Source: an uncultured Collinsella sp. (GTDB lineage Bacteria; Actinomycetota; Coriobacteriia; Coriobacteriales; Coriobacteriaceae). Taken from it: a DNA stretch of 64,000 nt. Where the stretch lies: the NCBI GenBank assembly GCA_900542155.1, contig UQMD01000002.1, positions 62,001-126,000 on the forward strand, read 5' to 3'. The translations under genes were made by a program, and so were the position numbers. Below the pieces are notes generated by a model. That model worked only from the letters and a program-made list of their open reading frames with translations. It had not been told where the DNA came from and did not search any database. Positions 27,670 to 34,760 of the stretch are shown here, one piece after another. How positions within the stretch are numbered: the stretch's first letter is position 1; every line of letters begins with the position of its first letter.

Positions 27670-27780
27670 GGGTAGTTAATTTGGGACGGGGCTATTTTAG
27701 CTACCCCGGCAGTTAACGCGACGTTTTGGCCGATTTGCTGCCGGGGTAGCTAAAATAGCCCCGTCCCAAATTAACTACCC
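27670..27780. repeat. Perfect 43-bp-arm palindrome between aroC and pheA
   Basis: Bases 27670-27712 are the exact reverse complement of 27738-27780, with a 25-base loop. Each arm contains TTTGGGACGGGG and the smaller palindromic stretch CTATTTTAG. It lies inside the aromatic operon, where the RNA would form a very stable hairpin. Related half-elements lie at 42.84, 43.23 and 44.70 kb and, more distantly, around the RAYT gene. Confidence 0.9.
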
Positions 27781-27808
27781 CAGGCAACGATTTACGAAAG
27801 GGGCCTCC

Positions 27809-28954
27809 ATGGACCTTGCCGACATCCGCCAGGCCATCGATGGCATCGACACTACGCTTCTCAGCAGCTTTGTCGAACGCATGGACATTGCCACCGAAGT
27901 CGCCAAATCAAAAATCGAGATGGGCAAGGCCGTCTTCGACCCCGCCCGCGAGCGCTCCAAGCTCAACAACCTCGCCAGCCGCGCACCCGAGCGCTACGAG
28001 GCGCAGACCATCACGCTGTTCCGCCTCCTCATGAGCATGAGCAAGGCCGAGCAGCAGCGCTACATCAACGAGCTCAAGGGCATCACGGTGTCGCAAAAGG
28101 CCCATGCCACGGCTGCAGCCTCCGACACGCCCTTCCCTCAAACGGCCACCGTCGCCTGCCAGGGCGTCGAGGGCGCTTACAGTCAAATCGCCGCGTGCAA
28201 GCTCTTTGACGTGCCCGATATCGCCTTCTTTGAGACCTTCGAGGGCGTTATGCGCGCCGTACGCGACGGCTTTTGCGAATTTGGCGTGCTACCCATCGAA
28301 AACTCAACTGCCGGATCGGTCAACGCCGTCTACGACCTGCTCGCCCAGTTCGATTTCCACATCGTGCGCTCGCTGCGCCTCAAGATCGACCACAATCTGC
28401 TCGTCAAACCCGGCACCAAACTCACCGACGTGCGCGAGGTTTACAGCCACGGCCAAGCCATTGCCCAGTGTGCGGGCTTTATCGAGTCCCACGACCTGCA
28501 CGCCACCAAGTACCCCAACACCGCCATGTCGGCCGAGATGGTCGCCAGCTCCGGGCGCACCGATGTTGCCGCCATCGCATCGCGCAGCTGCGCGACACTC
28601 TATGGCCTGGAGGTGCTGGAGCCCAACATTCAGGACTCGGACAACAACTACACGCGCTTTGTCGTCATCAGCCGCGAGCCGCGCGTCTACCCCGGCGCCA
28701 ACCGTACCTCGCTCATGATCACCACGGCCAACGAGCCGGGTGCGCTCTATCGCGTACTCGAGCGCTTCTACGCGCTCAATATCAACCTCATCAAGCTCGA
28801 GAGCCGCCCCATCCCCGGCCGCGACTTTGAGTTTATGTTCTACTTTGATCTGGACTGCCCCTTTGGCAGCAAGGCCCTCGACGACCTGCTCGATTCTATC
28901 GACGACGTGTGCGAGAGCTTCACCTACTTTGGCAGCTACACGGAGGTGCTCTAG
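27809..28954 (+). CDS. pheA: Bifunctional chorismate mutase / prephenate dehydratase (P-protein)
   Basis: Chorismate to prephenate to phenylpyruvate. The 381 residues have an AroQ-type chorismate mutase domain (1-~92, DLADIRQAIDGIDTTLLSSF), a prephenate dehydratase domain (~112-290) with GVEGAYSQIA, PIENSTAGSV and the catalytic T282-R-F284, and a C-terminal ACT domain with GALYRVL (311-317) and ESRP (331-334), which in homologues binds phenylalanine for feedback control. The start follows AAAGGGG. Confidence 0.95.
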   Translation: MDLADIRQAIDGIDTTLLSSFVERMDIATEVAKSKIEMGKAVFDPARERSKLNNLASRAPERYEAQTITLFRLLMSMSKAEQQRYINELKGITVSQKAHATAAASDTPFPQTATVACQGVEGAYSQIAACKLFDVPDIAFFETFEGVMRAVRDGFCEFGVLPIENSTAGSVNAVYDLLAQFDFHIVRSLRLKIDHNLLVKPGTKLTDVREVYSHGQAIAQCAGFIESHDLHATKYPNTAMSAEMVASSGRTDVAAIASRSCATLYGLEVLEPNIQDSDNNYTRFVVISREPRVYPGANRTSLMITTANEPGALYRVLERFYALNINLIKLESRPIPGRDFEFMFYFDLDCPFGSKALDDLLDSIDDVCESFTYFGSYTEVL

Positions 28955-30205
28955 ATGACCGATACCGCCGCAACCCGCCCCTACGGAGTGCTGGGCCGCG
29001 TGCTTGGCCACAGCTACACCCCGACCATCTACAAGAAGCTCGCTGGGCTCGATTACGTGCGATTTGAGCGCGAGCCCGAGGACCTCGCGGCCTTTATGAC
29101 GGGCGACGAGTGGGAGGGCACCAACGTGACCATCCCCTACAAGCGCGCCGTCATGGAGTATCTGGACGAGCTGAGCCCGCTCGCCGAGCGCATGGGCAAC
29201 GTCAACACCATCACGCGCCTGCCCGACGGCCGCCTGCGCGGCGATAATACTGACTACTTCGGTTTTCAGTGCCTTGTCGAGGAGCTGGGGGTTGAGGTCG
29301 CCGGCAAGAAGGCTCTCGTGCTCGGAGCCACTGGTGGCGCCGGCACCACGGCAAGTATGGTGCTGGGAGACCTGGGCGCCATCGTCGTACCCGTGGGTCG
29401 CACGAGCGAGGTCAACTACGGCAACATCGCGCAGCAGTCCGACGCCGCCCTGCTCGTCAACTGCACGCCTACCGGCATGTTCCCCCACAGCCCCGACGCG
29501 CCTTGCACACTCGAAGGGCTCGATGCGCTCGAGGGCGTTATCGACATTGTTTACAACCCCGCCCGCACGGGCCTGATGCTCGAGGCCGATCGCCGCGGCA
29601 TCCCCTGCATCGGCGGCCTACTGATGCTCGTGGCCCAAGCGGCACAGGCCGTCGAGCGCTATACCGGCCAAGTCACCCCGCGCAAGCGCATCTTAGACGT
29701 AACGGAGCGTCTGTCCCGCCGCGAACAAAACATCGCGCTGATCGGCATGCCGGGTTCGGGCAAGACCCGCGTGGGTGAGCAGATCGCCCAGCTCACGGGC
29801 CGCGAGCACATCGACTTGGATCGCGCGCTCGAGGAGCGTCTGGGCATGCCCTGTGCCGACTTTATCGTCGAGCGCGGCGAGGCGGCCTTCCGCGAACAAG
29901 AGACGGCTACGCTGGCCGACATCTCCAAGCGCAGCGGCCTGGTGCTCTCCACCGGCGGCGGCGTGGTCACACGCGACGAGAACTACCCGCTGCTGCACCA
30001 GAATAGCCAAATCGTGATGCTCAACCGTAAGCTCGACGAGCTCGCCCACAAGGGCCGCCCCATCACCGCGCGCGACGGCATCGATAAGTTAGCCGAACAG
30101 CGCATGCCCCGCTACCGCGCCTGGGCCGACTACATCATCGACTCACGCGACTGCGCCGCCAACACCGCCCGTGCCCTCCTCGACACCCTCTCACCCGCTC
30201 TCTAA
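28955..30205 (+). CDS. aroE/aroK: Fused shikimate dehydrogenase / shikimate kinase
   Basis: One 416-residue chain carries two shikimate steps. Residues 1-~250 are AroE: NVTIPYK (57-63, catalytic Lys63), GDNTD (96-100, catalytic Asp) and the NADP motif GATGGAG. Residues ~258-416 are AroK: Walker A GMPGSGKT (264-271), the DLD pair that binds shikimate, STGGGVV and the lid region with KGRPITAR. There is no frameshift at the junction. The ATG follows the pheA stop directly (TAGATG). Confidence 0.94.
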   Translation: MTDTAATRPYGVLGRVLGHSYTPTIYKKLAGLDYVRFEREPEDLAAFMTGDEWEGTNVTIPYKRAVMEYLDELSPLAERMGNVNTITRLPDGRLRGDNTDYFGFQCLVEELGVEVAGKKALVLGATGGAGTTASMVLGDLGAIVVPVGRTSEVNYGNIAQQSDAALLVNCTPTGMFPHSPDAPCTLEGLDALEGVIDIVYNPARTGLMLEADRRGIPCIGGLLMLVAQAAQAVERYTGQVTPRKRILDVTERLSRREQNIALIGMPGSGKTRVGEQIAQLTGREHIDLDRALEERLGMPCADFIVERGEAAFREQETATLADISKRSGLVLSTGGGVVTRDENYPLLHQNSQIVMLNRKLDELAHKGRPITARDGIDKLAEQRMPRYRAWADYIIDSRDCAANTARALLDTLSPAL

Positions 30206-30207
30206 CC

Positions 30208-30248
30208 AAAACCACCACAAAGGAGACAGGCACCTTTGTGGTGGTTTT
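30208..30248. repeat. Palindrome between aroE/K and aroQ
   Basis: AAAACCACCACAAAGG (30208-30223) and its exact reverse complement (30233-30248) enclose nine bases. The right arm ends in TTTT, so it could act as a weak terminator before aroQ. A degenerate copy with the same CCACCACAAAGGTGCCTGTCC wording in part lies at about 58563-58610. Confidence 0.8.
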
Positions 30249-30269
30249 CCAACCGCAAAGGAAGCAACC

Positions 30270-30707
30270 ATGAAAGCACTCGTCATCAACGGCCCCAACC
30301 TCAACATGCTCGGCATTCGCGAGCCGGGCATCTATGGCAGCGACAACTACGACCGCTTAGTGCAGATCTGCCAGGAAGCGGGCGCCGCACAGGGCTTCGA
30401 CGAGATCGAGGTTTTCCAGTCCAACCACGAGGGCAGCATCGTCGACAAGATCCAAGAGGCCTACGGCAAGGTCGACGGCATCGTCATCAACCCGGCCGCC
30501 TACACGCACACGAGCGTGGCGATCCTCGACGCCCTCAAGGCCGTCGCCATCCCTGCCGTCGAGGTCCACATCAGCGCCGTCGAGACCCGCGAGGACTTCC
30601 GCCAAGTGAGCTACGCACGCCTAGCCTGCTTCGCCACCATTACGGGCGAAGGCCTGATGGGCTACGCCCACGCGCTGGAGCTGCTGAAGGAGCGTCTGCT
30701 ACACTAA
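30270..30707 (+). CDS. aroQ: Type II 3-dehydroquinate dehydratase
   Basis: Removes water from 3-dehydroquinate to give 3-dehydroshikimate. The 145 residues hold the family motifs NGPNLNMLGIREPGIYG with the catalytic Tyr, FQSNHEGSIVDKIQ, NPAAYTHTSVAILDAL and EVHISAVETREDFR. ATG 30270 has AAGGA seven bases upstream and lies after the 30.2-kb palindrome; an in-frame start before the palindrome is not used. Confidence 0.96.
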   Translation: MKALVINGPNLNMLGIREPGIYGSDNYDRLVQICQEAGAAQGFDEIEVFQSNHEGSIVDKIQEAYGKVDGIVINPAAYTHTSVAILDALKAVAIPAVEVHISAVETREDFRQVSYARLACFATITGEGLMGYAHALELLKERLLH

Positions 30708-30711
30708 TCCA

Positions 30712-30742
30712 TGGGACAACATAATCAGGTTTGTTTGTCCCA
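30712..30742. repeat. Small inverted repeat after aroQ
   Basis: TGGGACAA (30712-30719) and TTGTCCCA (30735-30742) form an eight-base stem immediately downstream of the aroQ stop. Only AAAAC follows on the plus strand, so it is a weak terminator or a REP remnant. Confidence 0.4.
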
Positions 30743-30785
30743 AAACTTAAGTAACTGTTCGATTGACATACAAAGGAGTACATCC

Positions 30786-31910
30786 ATGTCCCAGTACGAT
30801 TACCTCGTCGTCGGTGCCGGCCTTTCGGGCGCCGTCTTTGCCAACGCGGCCAAGCGCGCCGGCAAGTCGGTCCTGGTCATCGACCGCCGCGACCACATCG
30901 CCGGCAACGTCTACACCGAGGACGTCGAGGGCATCCAGGTCCACCGCTACGGCGCGCACATCTTCCACACCTCCATGAAGGACGTCTGGGACTACGTCAA
31001 CCGCTTCGCCGAGTTCAACAACTACGTCAACTCGCCGGTAGCCAACTTCCGCGGCAGCATGTACAACATGCCCTTCAACATGAACACCTTTGCCAAGATG
31101 TGGCCGGGCGTCGTCACGCCGGCAGACGCCAAGGCCAAGATCGCCGAGCAGGTGGCTGCCGAGAACATCGGCGAGCCGGCAAACCTCGAGGAGCAGGCGC
31201 TGTCGCTCGTGGGCCGCGACATCTTCGAGACGCTCGTGAAGGGTTACACCGAGAAGCAGTGGGGCCGCGACTGCAAGGACCTGCCCGCCAGCATCATCAA
31301 GCGCCTCCCCTGCCGTTTTACCTACGACAACAACTACTTCAACGACCGCTACCAGGGCATCCCCATGGGCGGCTACACCAAGATGGTCGCCAACATGCTC
31401 GAGGGCGTCGAGGTGCGCTGCGGCGTGGAGTACAAGGAGCTGATCGCCGCAGAGCCCGATATCGCCGCCAAGACGATCTACTGCGGCCCCATCGACGCGT
31501 TCTACGACTTCAAGCTGGGCACGCTCGAGTACCGCAGCCTGCGCTTTGAGACCGAGACGCTCGACGAACAGGACCACCAGGGCGTGGCCGTGGTCAACTA
31601 CACCGAGCGCGAGGTCCCCTACACCCGCATCATCGAGCACAAGCACTTCGAGTTCGGCACGCAGGACAAGACCGTCATCACGCGCGAGTACCCGGCGGAT
31701 TGGAAGCCCGGCGACGAGCCCTACTACCCCATCAACGACGCCAGGAACGAGGCCCTGTACAGGCAGTACGAGGAGCTGGCGGCGCAGGAGGGCGACGTGA
31801 TCTTCGCCGGACGCCTGGGCGGCTACAAGTACTACGACATGGACAAGGCCATCGCCGCCGCCTTCGAGCTCGTCCGCAACGAGCTGGGCGTGGAGCCCAC
31901 GGAGGCGTAA
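30786..31910 (+). CDS. glf: UDP-galactopyranose mutase
   Basis: Flavoenzyme that converts UDP-galactopyranose to UDP-galactofuranose for cell-surface glycans. The 374 residues start with the FAD motif YLVVGAGLSGAVFA and include VIDRRDHIAGN, YGAHIFHTS, the GYTEKQWG segment and the conserved arginine region RFTYDNNYF. ATG 30786 has AAAGGAG upstream. It stands alone with its own terminator, so this is the end of the conserved block before the accessory islet. Confidence 0.96.
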   Translation: MSQYDYLVVGAGLSGAVFANAAKRAGKSVLVIDRRDHIAGNVYTEDVEGIQVHRYGAHIFHTSMKDVWDYVNRFAEFNNYVNSPVANFRGSMYNMPFNMNTFAKMWPGVVTPADAKAKIAEQVAAENIGEPANLEEQALSLVGRDIFETLVKGYTEKQWGRDCKDLPASIIKRLPCRFTYDNNYFNDRYQGIPMGGYTKMVANMLEGVEVRCGVEYKELIAAEPDIAAKTIYCGPIDAFYDFKLGTLEYRSLRFETETLDEQDHQGVAVVNYTEREVPYTRIIEHKHFEFGTQDKTVITREYPADWKPGDEPYYPINDARNEALYRQYEELAAQEGDVIFAGRLGGYKYYDMDKAIAAAFELVRNELGVEPTEA

Positions 31911-31963
31911 AGGTCCAAAACGGGCCTCTGCGCGAGCCGAAAAGCAGCACAAGCAGGCACACC

Positions 31964-32001
31964 AACGCCGGCAGGAGCAATTTCGCCCCTGCCGGCGTTT
32001 T
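31964..32001 (+). terminator. Terminator of glf
   Basis: ACGCCGGCAGG pairs with CCTGCCGGCGT around a short loop and runs into TTTTAGT, 54 bases after the glf stop codon. Confidence 0.85.
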
Positions 32002-32081
32002 AGTATGGAGACGGAATTGGCTGTTTTGTAAGTTAACTAGTCGAGGTTTTGCAGGAGCACGCCCTGACGAAGGAGCGGAAA

Positions 32082-32208
32082 TCGGAAGTATGCGGCAAAT
32101 TCAAAACTTGCCGAGCACGCCGGGATGCCGCAACGCCTCTACCTGCGGTTTCTCTGCGCGAAAAGGGCCGTGTGCTCGTGGGTTCCGGAATTTGCCGCAT
32201 ACTTCCGA
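32082..32208. repeat. Variable-arm palindrome with conserved core, copy 1
   Basis: Perfect 21-base arms (32082-32102 and 32188-32208, containing GGAAGTATGCGGCAAATTC and its complement) enclose a loop with a second stem (GAGCAC / GTGCTC) and the core TCTACCTGCGGTTT at 32138-32151. The core and its distance to the right arm (36 bases) match elements at 43.0 and 44.5 kb, whose arms are unrelated in sequence. Confidence 0.7.
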
Positions 32209-32280
32209 CGGGCGGTTCCGGAAGTGCCGGGAAAAACCGAGATCGACCGACCAGACCCCGGTTTTGGATACTTGCGGCCT

Positions 32281-32380
32281 GCGGTTTTGTTGCCGAAAAT
32301 CGGGTTGCGCTCGGCGATTTCCGATTTTTTCCTCACTTCCGAAATACGCGATATAAATCCGCTGTCCTAAAGCGAAAACG
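32281..32380. repeat. Direct repeat, left copy, flanking the MqsA-SecB pair
   Basis: About 100 bases beginning GCGGTTTTGTTGCCGAAAA and ending AAGCGAAAACG, including ACTTCCGAAATACGCGATA. The right copy (33602-33702) shares order and orientation with scattered differences. The two copies bracket the antitoxin/chaperone pair. Confidence 0.75.
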
Positions 32381-32417
32381 TGAAAAAAATCCTTTGGAAA
32401 ACAACCCCTAAACGCAA

Positions 32418-32437
32418 AAACCGCCTTTCGGCGGTTT
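32418..32437 (-). terminator. Terminator of the SecB-like gene
   Basis: AAACCGCC / GGCGGTTT with a four-base loop; read on the minus strand it runs into TTTTTGCG, about 110 bases after the SecB-like gene's stop. Confidence 0.75.
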
Positions 32438-32545
32438 CCACGGACCAAGCCGGACGTACCGTCGCAAGGCCTCATCACAGTTGAAACTTTAAGAAATAAC
32501 CCAATCCCAGTCAATCATTATCCAGATGGAATGACAACGGTCGAG

Positions 32546-32971
32546 TTAAATGGAAAAGCTGATCCGCGGCAGGTAAAGCGGCCCCCATACTCCGCCAGCA
32601 GCAACATTCTCAATAATGCCCTTTGCATAGGAATAAAGGTCTTGCATGCCGAAGCTAAGCGCCTCCCTATCAAATGCCTCATCGTCTAAATCAGACGGAG
32701 CACGATAGATACCGGACACGGAAATTTCGGAACGGTAATAGTGCCCCTCATCACTGGGAATGAGCTCTATGACAAGGTTGAGCTGCCGAAATCTAGCTCC
32801 ATTTTCATCAGTGAAGGCATTCGTTATGTCATTTCTAACGTTAAACTCACCGTCCGACTTATTAACTCCCTCCTTAGGGGTCATTCCGCCATCAAATGAA
32901 AACCTATCGACTTTTTTAGACATGCATGTAATCGACGAAGACTCAATGCGCTGCTTCTTCAGAGAGTCCAT
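32546..32971 (-). CDS. SecB-like chaperone, probable partner of a MqsA-type antitoxin
   Basis: The 141-residue protein resembles the SecB fold: beta strands with FRQLNLVIELIPSDEGHYYRSEISVSGIYR, then the helix-strand end FGMQDLYSYAKGIIENVAAG, VWGPLYLPRISF, which parallels the LFPYAR...P.NLxPxNF end of SecB; pieces are quoted separately. Classical SecB is a proteobacterial export chaperone. In actinobacteria, solitary SecB-like proteins are known as chaperones of toxin-antitoxin-chaperone (TAC) systems, where they protect the antitoxin. It lies 97 bases downstream of a MqsA-like gene in the same direction. The family call is from pattern only, so moderate. Confidence 0.6.
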   Translation of the reverse strand: MDSLKKQRIESSSITCMSKKVDRFSFDGGMTPKEGVNKSDGEFNVRNDITNAFTDENGARFRQLNLVIELIPSDEGHYYRSEISVSGIYRAPSDLDDEAFDREALSFGMQDLYSYAKGIIENVAAGGVWGPLYLPRISFSI

Positions 32972-33068
32972 TTACATCTCTATTCGGAAGAGATTCTCAT
33001 CAACCAAAGGATCAGAATCCCTATAAGCAGAAACTTTTCTTCCTGGTATTACAGACAAAAGCGACGAG

Positions 33069-33479
33069 CTAAGACTTGCACTCATGAGGAGCCAAGCCGA
33101 GATATCTGCGGACCTCAGGAACATCACGAATGAGCCTCATAAGGGTATTGGCAGTAATAGATTGTTGCGATGCGCCGTTCTCCCAACGAGAGGCCGTGGG
33201 CTTCGAAACCCCTAAGACCGACTCAAAATCATGCTGTGTTAAGCCGAGATCTGAGCACAAATGCTTTATTTCCGAGGGAGATAGAAGCTCATGAGCCTTG
33301 GCGTATTGCGCGGCAAGCATATGGGCGAGCTTAGTCGCCTCCGCAGCGATCATTTCATCGTTGCCGCACTCGCAAACATAATGCCCAACTCCTTTTACGG
33401 TAATTTTCTCGCCGCGGTAAATTTCAGTCATTGGCGCCGTGGTAAATTGCATTTCTTTGCCGCATTCCATGCAACGCAT
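33069..33479 (-). CDS. MqsA-family antitoxin (zinc finger plus HTH)
   Basis: The 136 residues have an N-terminal zinc-binding part with C3-x2-C6 and C36-x-C38 (MRCMECGKEM, YVCECGN) and a C-terminal helix-turn-helix of the XRE/MqsA kind (LGLTQHDFESVLGVSKPTASRWENG, quoted in parts LGLTQHDF and SKPTASRWENG). This is the layout of MqsA/YgiT antitoxins, which bind DNA and autoregulate. ATG 33479 is chosen for the AAAGGAGG site four bases upstream. No MqsR-like or HigB-like toxin gene is present next to it; a SecB-like gene follows. Confidence 0.8.
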   Translation of the reverse strand: MRCMECGKEMQFTTAPMTEIYRGEKITVKGVGHYVCECGNDEMIAAEATKLAHMLAAQYAKAHELLSPSEIKHLCSDLGLTQHDFESVLGVSKPTASRWENGASQQSITANTLMRLIRDVPEVRRYLGLAPHECKS

Positions 33480-33601
33480 GACTCCTCCTTTAATGAATGT
33501 TTCCATCGATGTTCGCAGACAAAACGTTTAAATGCGCATTGCCTTCGGAATCAATTGAAAACTAAACGTACCAATCCTCGTATTCAAAACCTTGGCACGC
33601 G

Positions 33602-33702
33602 TGCGGTTTTGTTGGCAAAAATCGGGGTGCGCTCAGCAAGTTTCGATTTTTCCCCGCCCTTCCGAAATACGCGATAAAAACCCACTGCCAGAAGCGAAAA
33701 CG
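33602..33702. repeat. Direct repeat, right copy, flanking the MqsA-SecB pair
   Basis: Same orientation as 32281-32380: TGCGGTTTTGTTGGCAAAAA, then ATCGGGGTGCGCTCAG, CCTTCCGAAATACGCGATA and AGAAGCGAAAACG. Confidence 0.75.
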
Positions 33703-33734
33703 CAACAACATCCAGTTGTCGCGGAAACATCAAA

Positions 33735-33764
33735 GGGCCGTTGCCGGAAACCGGACAACGACCC
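33735..33764 (-). terminator. Hairpin downstream of the DprA-PRTase pair
   Basis: GGGcCGTTGcCGG / CCGgaCAACGaCCC around AAA; on the minus strand it continues CCCTTTGATG. It could terminate the DprA-PRTase transcript, although it is 320 bases past the stop codon and the T-run is short. Confidence 0.35.
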
Positions 33765-34088
33765 TCCTTTGTCATCGCCTCACGTAGAGTCCGCGATGAC
33801 TGTATCACTGAGTACATTCTACCGAAACGGCGCGTAATCCTTGCACGAACGGTCGAAATCGCCAAAAAAGAGGGACGACGCATCAGCCCTCTTCAGGTGT
33901 CACCCGAAGGTTTTCACCGCAATTGACTATATTTTAGTCGATATCCCATTATGGTCTCACAAAGCTGGACATAGACAACGGACTCACGGTCTTTCCTGGA
34001 AGGCACCCATGTCGAGCCTCACGGAGAAGTAAAACGGCCTCGTGTTTGAGCTACCTGCCACCGATGGTCAACGTCGAATAGCCGTCAA

Positions 34089-34760
34089 CTAGCATGAAGC
34101 AGAGTCTGGGCTATCAGCGGCAAGGATCGGCCAAGTATGCAACGCCAGAAATAGCCCCAGTATGTTGGGATCCGCCCACATGTTCTGCTGTAACAAATTC
34201 TTGCACGCAGAATAATGACCGCCCATGGTAAGAACATCGTCAAACAACACGACAATATCGGTATCTGGTGAAAGGCCGCCAGTCATAACAAGAGACCCTT
34301 GCAGAAGCTCGGGATCTCTGGGGCCACCTCTGTGAGCAGCGGTTACACTGTCTTTAGCATCAATTACGGGAGCATAGACAATATTGTCGAAGCAGGAAGA
34401 CACATTCCAGCAAACTTGATCGAGTCTGTCATCGAATTTTGCTGAGTTTCTTGGATTCGATGTCGGCATTGGAACAAGAGCAATCAGCTTATCCCTAAAG
34501 ATATGAGGGCGATCCCTAAAGAACGACACAACAAAACTGCTGCATGACTGGATGGCGCCGTTTTTATATCTGAGCACATCAGGGCGATCACGATACTCGA
34601 ACGGATCTTTCTTAAAATTGCTGATCAAGTCGTTTTCGGGAGAAGCGTTATAACCCCTGCTGTCACGCTGCATATAGTAGAAACAAACATCGTCTTCACG
34701 AAGATACCTACGGTTAGCCATGCCGACCTTGTCAATTAGAGTCCAGTTCCAATCAGGCAC
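34089..34760 (-). CDS. Phosphoribosyltransferase-like protein paired with DprA-like gene (ShosT-like candidate)
   Basis: The 223-residue protein has a type I PRTase PRPP motif VVLFDDVLTMGGH (170-182) after a Rossmann-like region (KLIALVPMPTS, about 91-101). The N-terminal ~60 residues contain an aromatic-rich segment (DDVCFYYMQRDSRGYN). It is not a purine-salvage or ComF enzyme by length or context: ComF has N-terminal zinc cysteines, absent here. GTG 34760 overlaps the dprA-like stop by eight bases with GGGAGG upstream, so the two are translationally coupled. As I recall the ShosTA system, its toxin has a PRTase domain and its partner is DprA-like; the match here is inferred. Confidence 0.65.
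   Translation of the reverse strand: MPDWNWTLIDKVGMANRRYLREDDVCFYYMQRDSRGYNASPENDLISNFKKDPFEYRDRPDVLRYKNGAIQSCSSFVVSFFRDRPHIFRDKLIALVPMPTSNPRNSAKFDDRLDQVCWNVSSCFDNIVYAPVIDAKDSVTAAHRGGPRDPELLQGSLVMTGGLSPDTDIVVLFDDVLTMGGHYSACKNLLQQNMWADPNILGLFLALHTWPILAADSPDSASC

Larger units (their letters stand above)
31911..32545. other. Gene-free repeat region after glf
   Basis: These 635 bases hold the glf terminator, a palindromic element with conserved core (32082-32208), one copy of a ~100-bp direct repeat (32281-32380) and a minus-strand terminator (32418-32437). No convincing reading frame with coding bias or ribosome site is seen on either strand. Confidence 0.7.
33480..34088. other. Repeat-bearing intergenic region of the islet
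   Basis: These 609 bases contain the right copy of the ~100-bp direct repeat (33602-33702), a GC hairpin (33735-33764) and a stretch at about 33790-33925 whose plus-strand frame gives a basic peptide (YILPKRRVILARTVEIAKKE) without a start site, perhaps a relic. No supported gene is seen. Confidence 0.6.

Noticed and set aside
31700..32356. Frame overlapping the end of glf and running into the repeat region
   Set aside because: No ribosome site; the downstream half is repeat sequence and the upstream half is a shadow of glf.
33584..33883. Minus-strand frame before the MqsA-like gene as a possible missing toxin
   Set aside because: Half of it is the direct-repeat sequence, it lacks a ribosome site, and it has no toxin-like motif.
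33741..33926. Small plus-strand frame with a basic peptide in the islet
   Set aside because: No start signal and only a short plausible stretch; at most a relic, so not annotated as a gene.
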